Source of the DNA: Fusibacter bizertensis
GTDB taxonomy: Bacteria; Bacillota; Clostridia; Peptostreptococcales; Acidaminobacteraceae
Direction of reading: 5' to 3'
Assembly (NCBI RefSeq): GCF_029914245.1
Contig: NZ_JARYZI010000003.1
Span: forward strand, 124,001 to 188,000
Length of the DNA stretch: 64,000 nucleotides
The notes below the pieces were generated by a model. The model ran no database searches, had not been told where the DNA came from, and saw nothing but the letters and a program-made list of their open reading frames with translations. Positions 57,614-64,000 of this stretch are shown in pieces (within the stretch, counting starts at the first letter, position 1; each line of letters opens with the position of its first letter). A program made the position numbers and the translations under genes.

Positions 57614-59360
57614 AGAAACCATAAATTCAACAGAAACAAAGCATTCAAAGCGAAGAGACAAACCAAGGGAAACATCTGCAACAAAGTCTAAAAATCCCGC
57701 TAAAAAAGTTATTAAAACTCAGATGAAACAAGTTATAACAGAAAAATCCATTAAACCACCAGTTCAACCCTCAATAGTAACTACACCACCAAAGGTTCAA
57801 AAGAAACCTAAACTTACTAAAGATGAAGTTACTAAAAAAAGAATCGCACACATTGAGGCTGAAAGAGATAAACGCAAAGCAGGTCAGTCTTATTTTTCAG
57901 TAAGTTACGATCGTTTTGTCTCGTTGATTCGGTTTAATATCACGTTTAAACTCACCATTGGTTATGCTATAAGACTTGTTTTTTTAATCGCATTTTTATT
58001 CTTTTTTGTATATATCTCATTCTCATATTATTTATTTTACGATGCACAGCAAACGATAAAAGAAGATATAAGGTATATCGGTCAAGTTATGTCTCAAGAA
58101 CAAAATTATCAAGCAGACATAATTACTGATTATCTAGATTTTCATACGCTTTCTTATTATGTATATGATAGCCAACATATTCAGATCTTTTCAAATACTG
58201 ATGACCCAGTAAATTTTGATACAGCTATGCAGATTTCAGAATATAATTTAAGAGATTTTCCAAATTTTCCAACCTTGTTTGAAACAGATTCTATTTTGCT
58301 TGAAGATGGTACGATGTACTATATTGCGTTAAAATCAAATATGCAAGAGCAAACCAATAATATTGAAGCTACTTTTCCTATTGGTTTTGTACTTTGCTTT
58401 GTTTTGATTTTATCCTCCATACGTTCAGCTTCAAAAATGGCGAAAAAACATCTTAAGCCAATTGTGACTATGACAGATCAAGTTAAAGATATGTCGGCAA
58501 ACAATTTGAGTACTAGGCTCAATGTAAGTGGTACAAAAGACGAACTCAAAGACTTAGCACTTACTTTTAACCAAATGTTAACTGACATTCAAAAAAGTTA
58601 TGAACGTGAAAAACAATTTGTTTCAGATGCGTCTCATGAATTACGTACGCCTATCGCAGTAATCAAGGGATATGCAGGTATGTTAAACAGATGGGGAAAA
58701 GATGACCCTGCTATCTTAGAAGAAAGTATTCAAGCAATTCTCGGTGAAACGGACAATATGCACAGCCTAGTTGAAAGTTTATTGTTTATTGCTAGAAATG
58801 ATAAAGGAACACTCAAAATGGATACTACCAAGTTTAGTTTTAGTGACTTGGTAACAGAGATTGTCAAGGAAACACGATTGATTGACACGCAACATCAAAT
58901 TATTGACACACTTGAAACAGACATTTTCATCCACGGTTCTGCAGACAAACTCAAACAAGCATTTCGAATCTTTATAGATAACTCTATCAAGTACACCCCC
59001 GATTCTGGAGAAATCAAAATTACATTAAGACGTTCAGAAAAACACTCAATTATAGTACTCTCCGATAATGGCATCGGAATTTCTAAAGAGGATCTTCCAA
59101 ATATCTTTGATCGCTTCTATAGAGCTGATAAATCCAGAACAAAAATGCGAGAAAATCAGCACGGTGGAACTGGACTTGGTTTATCAATTGCCAAAATTAT
59201 CATTGAACAGCATGGTGGTACAATTCATGTTGCTAGTGAACTTAACGAAGGAACTACCTTTACTATTTTTTTACCTATACTTGATGAACCAGTTACTGAT
59301 ATCCTAGAGGAAGAGCCCCTAAAAGAACTGCAAGATGATGAATTCGGAAAAACATCCTAA
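57597..59360 (+). CDS. Sensor histidine kinase with long basic N-terminus
   Basis: A 587-residue membrane kinase. Residues 1-95 are a cytoplasmic-type, Lys/Thr/Pro-rich segment without hydrophobic stretch, unusual in this family. Then membrane helix (about 117-145), a short outside domain (about 146-258), second helix (about 260-280), HAMP, HisKA with His in SDASHELRTP near residue 347, and HATPase with N box NSIKYTPD, DNGIGISKEDLP, FYRADKSRT and HGGTGLGLSIAK. The start overlaps the regulator; the ribosome site is weak. A start after the basic region was considered, but no better site is seen before the first helix. Confidence 0.92.
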   Translation: MKIISKETINSTETKHSKRRDKPRETSATKSKNPAKKVIKTQMKQVITEKSIKPPVQPSIVTTPPKVQKKPKLTKDEVTKKRIAHIEAERDKRKAGQSYFSVSYDRFVSLIRFNITFKLTIGYAIRLVFLIAFLFFFVYISFSYYLFYDAQQTIKEDIRYIGQVMSQEQNYQADIITDYLDFHTLSYYVYDSQHIQIFSNTDDPVNFDTAMQISEYNLRDFPNFPTLFETDSILLEDGTMYYIALKSNMQEQTNNIEATFPIGFVLCFVLILSSIRSASKMAKKHLKPIVTMTDQVKDMSANNLSTRLNVSGTKDELKDLALTFNQMLTDIQKSYEREKQFVSDASHELRTPIAVIKGYAGMLNRWGKDDPAILEESIQAILGETDNMHSLVESLLFIARNDKGTLKMDTTKFSFSDLVTEIVKETRLIDTQHQIIDTLETDIFIHGSADKLKQAFRIFIDNSIKYTPDSGEIKITLRRSEKHSIIVLSDNGIGISKEDLPNIFDRFYRADKSRTKMRENQHGGTGLGLSIAKIIIEQHGGTIHVASELNEGTTFTIFLPILDEPVTDILEEEPLKELQDDEFGKTS

Positions 59361-59408
59361 AAAAATCCCATGACCAAGATACACTATCTTAGTCATGGGA
59401 TTTATCTT
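59358..59408. terminator. Bidirectional terminator between kinase and HutD genes
   Basis: AAATCCCATGAC and GTCATGGGATTT pair perfectly, extended inside by AAGATA/TATCTT. Seven T follow on the minus strand (after hutD) and TTTATCTTT on the plus strand (after the kinase), so it can serve both converging transcripts. Confidence 0.87.
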
Positions 59409-59445
59409 TATCTATATCTGTATCAATTAACTTTCATCTCAAATT

Positions 59446-60096
59446 TTAATAAGTAACAGCAAATAGAACCACTTGAGATGAATTTACACCATTATGTTTA
59501 AGTCGATATTTTTTTATCTCATCAACTTCAACCAAAGTATAATCTAACAATAATAAATCTTCACAAGGTAACAAGATACTCATAGTATCTGAAACATTCA
59601 AAGAGATATTTCCTTCTCTTGAATAGATTCCAAGTGTTAACTTGTGATCTGCAAGTGGTAGCCTCTCATCAAATGCTTCTGGAAAAATACTACCTAATTC
59701 TTTACCATCCTCAGAAACTTTAGCTGCGTTTAGTATGCCATACGCACCTTCATTTAACATAAGGTTAAAGTCTCTTGCAATTCCTTTGCTTTTTGTCTCC
59801 CAGTCACCCTTAAAACAATGAGATTCATAAGGATTCAGTGTGATGCTATACATTGGCTTTCCATTTTGATGATGTGATAAGTGTAATTGATGATCAAAAG
59901 GCATAATCCAGCGTTTAATCCCAAAAAGAACTGTAAAATCCGAAAGTTCCTTAGTTACTGTCGCCGAACTAACTCTCCATAAAAAATCTCTGTTTTTATA
60001 ATCACCATCATGTGGATAAATTTTTAATTGAGTCGTTTCACCGTGAGTCCATGTATTGCTCTCATAATTTTTTTTTTTGATAATTTGATACTGCAT
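59446..60096 (-). CDS. HutD/Ves family protein
   Basis: A 216-residue protein of the HutD/Ves cupin-like family. Seen: TTQLKIYP, DFLWRVSSATV, DFTVLFGIKRWIMPFDH and AARDFNLML-like stretch (GIARDFNLML). HutD accompanies histidine use in some bacteria, but no hut genes lie here, so the role is open. Start ATG at 60096, six bases from GGAGG; the frame 17 codons longer has no site. Possibly the last gene of the addA-cysQ-HAD-hutD string. Confidence 0.82.
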   Translation of the reverse strand: MQYQIIKKKNYESNTWTHGETTQLKIYPHDGDYKNRDFLWRVSSATVTKELSDFTVLFGIKRWIMPFDHQLHLSHHQNGKPMYSITLNPYESHCFKGDWETKSKGIARDFNLMLNEGAYGILNAAKVSEDGKELGSIFPEAFDERLPLADHKLTLGIYSREGNISLNVSDTMSILLPCEDLLLLDYTLVEVDEIKKYRLKHNGVNSSQVVLFAVTY

Positions 60097-60158
60097 TTTT
60101 TGCCTCCAAAAGTACAATCTAATGCTATTGTACCTTTTTAAAGACAAAATTCAAATCT

Positions 60159-60851
60159 TTATTTTAATATAGCCTCTAAATCTTCTAGTTTATGGACCAT
60201 CATTTTGTAGTTCTGTTCACTGGGTTGAGAAGCTAGTTTCAAGTTTACCCAACAAGCATCAATTCCAGCATTAAAAGCGCCTGCAATATCAGCTTTTAAA
60301 GAATCACCTATCATCAGAACCGTATTTCGATCTTTGTGTCCAATTTGCGATAATGCTTCTGTAAAAATTCTCTCGTCAGGCTTACTAAACCCTACTGCCT
60401 CCGAGATAATAATTGCGTCAAAAAATATATATAAACCAGACAGTCTAAGTCGATTTTCTTGAACAGACTGTATACCATTGGTCAATGCAACCAATTTATA
60501 TTTTTTACTCAGATTTGTACATAGTTCCTGAGCATATGGAACTTTTTGTATTCCTTCTCCTAAACGCTTTGTATAATATTGACTAATATCTATCGGATCA
60601 AAATATAGACCAAGGCGATCTACCAATTGAACAAACCTTTCAGTCTTAATTATGTCACTTGTAATTTCTCCTCGTTCTAGAGCTCCCCATAACGGCTTAT
60701 TAACAGCATGATACATTGCTTCAAATTCTTCAAATGCTATCTCACCACCATATTTTTCAGCAGTTTTTTGTAGCGCACTGTATTCAGCATGTTCAAAGTC
60801 AAAAAGTGTATTGTCTAAATCAAATAATAATACTTCATATTTTTTTGTCAC
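60159..60851 (-). CDS. HAD phosphatase, YjjG type
   Basis: A 230-residue HAD hydrolase with a helical cap, of the YjjG noncanonical nucleotidase kind. Motifs I-IV: LLFDLDNTLFDF, ALTNG, KPDERIF and MIGDSLKADI. YjjG enzymes remove phosphate from dUMP, dTMP and modified nucleotides. Start GTG at 60851, five bases after GGAGG; an upstream TTG lies inside that site. It lies between the CysQ-like gene (22 bases) and hutD. Confidence 0.88.
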   Translation of the reverse strand: MTKKYEVLLFDLDNTLFDFEHAEYSALQKTAEKYGGEIAFEEFEAMYHAVNKPLWGALERGEITSDIIKTERFVQLVDRLGLYFDPIDISQYYTKRLGEGIQKVPYAQELCTNLSKKYKLVALTNGIQSVQENRLRLSGLYIFFDAIIISEAVGFSKPDERIFTEALSQIGHKDRNTVLMIGDSLKADIAGAFNAGIDACWVNLKLASQPSEQNYKMMVHKLEDLEAILK

Positions 60852-60873
60852 GTACGCCTCCAAAAGCCAATTG

Positions 60874-61659
60874 CTAAATTTTTGAAATATCTATTTCATT
60901 TTCAATGCGGTTAATAATATAGAAACCATAATTATGCATATCTTCCTCACTATAATCAATGTATTGATGATCAAGTCGTCTCATAATGCCACCCGCTTCA
61001 TGTACAATACACTCCATAGCACATGTATCCCACTTCATCGATCGACCAAAATTATAATAAACATCATATAAGCCCTCGGCAATCAAACAACCTTTTATTG
61101 CACTTCCCATTTCAGTTACACTTAAAATATCTTTAGCAAACGCTTTCTGCAAAGCTAAAGTTTTCTTTGATGGATGTGACCTACTGATTAATAAATTAAA
61201 TGGCTTTATTCGACTTGAAACAGAGAGTTTGACAGGCACACCTCCATCCTCAAGCCTAAAAGCACCTTGATCTTTGGTTGCATAATAAAATCGTTCTCTA
61301 ACTGGAATATATATAACACCTAAAATCACTTGATTGTTCTCAACCAGTCCAATACTAACTGAGAACTCACCATTTTTCTTAATGAACTCTTTTGTGCCAT
61401 CAAGTGGATCTATGATCCAACATCTACGCTTAACAAACCTGCTGGCATCATCCACAACCTCTTCAGATAAAAAACCATCTTCTGGAAAATTATTTTCAAG
61501 TATATCCAAAATAACTTGATTTGCCAATACATCAGCTTCTGTCACTGGGGATTGATCGAGTTTATAAAGCACTGAAAAATCTTTAGCATACACATCCAGT
61601 ATTTTATCTCCTGCGCATTTTGCAGCATATAATGCTGCTTCCAATTCTTTTTTCAACAT
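60874..61659 (-). CDS. Inositol monophosphatase/CysQ family phosphatase
   Basis: A 261-residue Mg-dependent phosphatase. It has the family metal motifs: EE in FLSEEVVDD, DPLDGTKEFI, and WDTCAMECIVHEAGG at the end. DPLDGTKEFIKK with a glutamate after GTK fits CysQ, which splits 3'-phosphoadenosine-5'-phosphate, better than true inositol phosphatases. Start ATG at 61659, four bases from GAGGGGGA; the longer frame reads into the addA 3' end. It follows addA by 13 bases. Confidence 0.88.
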   Translation of the reverse strand: MLKKELEAALYAAKCAGDKILDVYAKDFSVLYKLDQSPVTEADVLANQVILDILENNFPEDGFLSEEVVDDASRFVKRRCWIIDPLDGTKEFIKKNGEFSVSIGLVENNQVILGVIYIPVRERFYYATKDQGAFRLEDGGVPVKLSVSSRIKPFNLLISRSHPSKKTLALQKAFAKDILSVTEMGSAIKGCLIAEGLYDVYYNFGRSMKWDTCAMECIVHEAGGIMRRLDHQYIDYSEEDMHNYGFYIINRIENEIDISKI

Positions 61660-61672
61660 ATCATCCCCCTCA

Positions 61673-64000
61673 TCACATCTCATATAGATAATCAATACTG
61701 GTAAAATAAATATACTTTTGTTTGACTTGTTTTCCAGATAATTCGACAAGTGCTTTTTCATATAAATCTAATTGAATTTTATACCTACTAGAAACTGAAT
61801 CAATGGTTTGATGTGTAACTCTATCTGTCTTGTAATCCACAAGCACTAAATCATCATGCTCTTCGAAATATATATCGATAATTCCCTGGATCAACTGACC
61901 ATCTTCTTTAAGCACAAAAGGCGTTTCTCTGTAGATTTTTGAAGCTAAACGCAACCTACTCACAAACTCTGAATTTAGATAATTTTGAATCTTAGTGATA
62001 TCAATTTTATCTACAATGGGCAACTCAATCAAATTCTGATTCACTAATTGATTGATAAAGGTAGCAATTTGATTTTTATCAGCACTCATATTGATGTCAA
62101 TCTTTTCTAAAACTAAGTGCATAGCAGAACCAACCTTTGCAGGTGTAATACCAACTTCTTCAGATAGAAATTTAGGCGCTTCATACATCTTCGCTAGCTC
62201 AAATGTTTCTTGTTCGCCTTCCTTTTTTTTGCTTGAAACAGAAATTTTTATTGGCTTATATTCACTAATTTTGTGAACAGGTTCAAATGATAATCTCTTA
62301 TCTACTTCCTCATAATAAGCAGTTTTTTTAGATGTCTCAACTAATTCATCTCTTGGAGTAGTTACCATTACTCTAAATTTTTCGATTTGACTTTTCTCTT
62401 TATATTCCTCTTCAATAGTTGCTTTTGCCAATCTTTGTTGATCGAGATAATTAATTTTTACCTCTTTATCGCTAATCAGGCTGGTCATAATCCAATCTAT
62501 AAAGCCACCTGCGGTGATAAGTGAAAGCATATCTGTCGCTCTCTCCCAATGTTTTTGTTTCTTCTGCACATCTCGAACAGTTGCAAATAATATCAACTGA
62601 TCTACCGGCCGAGTTAAGCCAACATAAAGGACACGCATTTCCTCAGATAAAGTCTCTCGTCTAAGTTGCTCTCTTATGGCAAATTGAGGTAATATCTTAG
62701 ACTTAACACGCATCTCGCTATTAACTTTGCTTAGGCCAATTCCCAAATGCTTATGTAGCATCAAATCACCTTGTGCATCCATAAAGTTAAATTTTCTTCC
62801 TAATCCACTCATTATTACAATTGGAAATTCAAGTCCTTTTGATTTGTGAATACTCATGAGCCTCACAACATCTTCATCTTCTCCAATTACATTGGCGACA
62901 CCTAAGTCACCACTGCCGATGTTCATTTTATCAATAAAATCGATAAAATGACCTAGTGTAACAATCCTGGAGCTCTTTAACTCATTTGCACGATCTACTA
63001 ATAGCTTTAAATTAGCTTGCCTAGAAACACCACCTGGCATCGCTGATGCATAATAGAAAAAATTGGATTGTCCAATTGCTTCCCATACTAACTCGTCAAG
63101 TGGTAAATACTTTGATTTCATAACTAGATCATCGATCATACGAACGAAATCGATTAGTTTTTGCCTACTTTCCATAGGAATTAATTCATTTTCAATGGCA
63201 GCAAATATACGTTTGTAGTAGTGCTGTTTTTCACTTACCGATGATTTAATCCATATGATTTCTTCAATACTCAGTCCAACAATTGGGGATCTTAAAACGG
63301 TAAGTAACGGTACGTCTTGATATGGATTATCTACGATCCGCAAAAGTGCCATAACAAATTTTATCTCAAGTGCATCAAAGTATCCTGAATTACTATCAGC
63401 ATAAAGTGGGATACCTGCCTCCATAAAAACTTGCTCAAAAGTAGGTGTCCATGAACGCGAGCTTCGCAGTAGAATAACAAAGTCACGATAAGAGCAAGGC
63501 TTAACCGTTCCTTGTTTAGGATGATAGACTGCACTTCCTAGACGCTTTTTTATCACATTAGCAATTGCATTTGCTTCTAGTTCTTCAGTTTTTAATGCCT
63601 CCACAAATTCGTCGTCATCATCCTCAGAAATATCACTTTCGTCATATTCATCATCAAAAGCATCACCAATATCTATTTTTGATATTAGGTTTATTTCCAT
63701 AAATGGACTTGAACATGGCTCAAAATGCATCCCCGGATATAGTTTTGCATCTGAATCATAGGTAATTTCACCTAAATCATCCGACATTATCTCTTGAAAA
63801 ACCTTATTTACTTTATCCAGAATATCGCCTCGAGTACGAAAATTTTTTCTTAAGTCGATCCTTATATGTGTTGGTGAACCGTGCTTTGCAATATGCTCAT
63901 TTACCTTGGTTAAAAGTACATCATCAGCATCAAGTTGATCATACTCATTTGGATTATGATCAAGCTTTTTTATTATATCCTCAAATTTTGTAAAGGCTTT
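61673..64000 (-). CDS. addA: ATP-dependent helicase/nuclease subunit A, C-terminal part
   Basis: AddA, the helicase and nuclease subunit of the AddAB recombination enzyme (RecBCD equivalent). The frame is open from the right edge (64000) to the stop, 775 residues, so the N-terminal third with Walker A is outside. Visible: motif IV region (HIRIDLRKNFRTR), motif V SIHKSKGLEFPIV, motif VI EEMRVLYVGLTRPVDQ, and the C-terminal RecB-like nuclease with GIIDIYFE and VLVDYKTDRV. AddB is probably just upstream, outside the window. The gene continues into cysQ after 13 bases. Confidence 0.95.
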   Translation of the reverse strand, partial: KAFTKFEDIIKKLDHNPNEYDQLDADDVLLTKVNEHIAKHGSPTHIRIDLRKNFRTRGDILDKVNKVFQEIMSDDLGEITYDSDAKLYPGMHFEPCSSPFMEINLISKIDIGDAFDDEYDESDISEDDDDEFVEALKTEELEANAIANVIKKRLGSAVYHPKQGTVKPCSYRDFVILLRSSRSWTPTFEQVFMEAGIPLYADSNSGYFDALEIKFVMALLRIVDNPYQDVPLLTVLRSPIVGLSIEEIIWIKSSVSEKQHYYKRIFAAIENELIPMESRQKLIDFVRMIDDLVMKSKYLPLDELVWEAIGQSNFFYYASAMPGGVSRQANLKLLVDRANELKSSRIVTLGHFIDFIDKMNIGSGDLGVANVIGEDEDVVRLMSIHKSKGLEFPIVIMSGLGRKFNFMDAQGDLMLHKHLGIGLSKVNSEMRVKSKILPQFAIREQLRRETLSEEMRVLYVGLTRPVDQLILFATVRDVQKKQKHWERATDMLSLITAGGFIDWIMTSLISDKEVKINYLDQQRLAKATIEEEYKEKSQIEKFRVMVTTPRDELVETSKKTAYYEEVDKRLSFEPVHKISEYKPIKISVSSKKKEGEQETFELAKMYEAPKFLSEEVGITPAKVGSAMHLVLEKIDINMSADKNQIATFINQLVNQNLIELPIVDKIDITKIQNYLNSEFVSRLRLASKIYRETPFVLKEDGQLIQGIIDIYFEEHDDLVLVDYKTDRVTHQTIDSVSSRYKIQLDLYEKALVELSGKQVKQKYIYFTSIDYLYEM

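Overview
The window is a continuous, gene-dense, low-GC chromosomal segment with mostly short intergenic gaps. It most likely comes from a strictly anaerobic, fermentative clostridium (Bacillota). Signs of this are WhiA, YvcK and RapZ together, a HydA/HydB/HydC-type [FeFe]-hydrogenase operon with Rex-like operators, tandem c-di-GMP-I riboswitches, CsaB/TagA wall-polymer genes, a LexA box of the Gram-positive type, and many GGAGG ribosome binding sites with TTG and GTG starts. A peptostreptococcal or Fusibacter/Acidaminobacter-like lineage is only a guess. I see no rRNA, tRNA, CRISPR array, prophage or insertion sequence. Most genes lie on the minus strand; plus-strand genes occur at 42.8-43.4, 53.6-54.1 and 55.7-59.4 kb.

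Layout. 1-6.4 kb: nudix-whiA-lipoprotein-dnaE-pfkA operon (pfkA cut by the left edge). 6.5-9.1 kb: PHP-rapZ-yvcK operon closed by a terminator. 9.3-13.4 kb: murB and a pantothenate operon (DUF2520-panB-panC-panD) with a structured leader and an intrinsic terminator before its first gene. 13.5-17.6 kb: a 51-residue zinc-ribbon protein, a Ser/Thr kinase, two TadE-like proteins and a DUF5702-like coiled-coil protein. 17.7-21.8 kb: typA, a secreted transglutaminase-like protein behind two c-di-GMP-I riboswitches, a class D-like sortase and a small membrane protein.

21.8-31.1 kb is the redox centre. An operon of two HATPase proteins, two DRTGG proteins, a PHP protein and a degenerate H-cluster protein looks like a hydrogen or redox signalling unit. 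It is followed by tmk and the hydC-2Fe2S-hydB-hydA operon. Both hydrogenase-related operons carry a Rex-like operator at the same place relative to an extended -10 box. hydC has an in-frame TGA exactly where the first [2Fe-2S] cysteine should be.

31.1-38.3 kb: uvrC and an SOS-controlled uvrB-uvrA operon. 38.4-42.7 kb: ftsE-ftsX-M23 peptidase-ctpA-small membrane protein. 42.8-53.5 kb: folate salvage, a Lon-like protease, an S1-repeat protein, TagA/CsaB/DUF5693 wall-polymer genes, and alr-mazF without a visible antitoxin, then acpS. 53.6-59.4 kb: a single-domain HD alarmone-hydrolase-like gene, an MFS transporter, a candidate small RNA with a C-rich loop, two DUF4342 paralogues sharing a palindromic upstream element, and an OmpR-type two-component pair whose kinase has a long basic N-terminus. 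59.4-64 kb: HutD, HAD phosphatase, CysQ-like phosphatase and addA (cut by the right edge).
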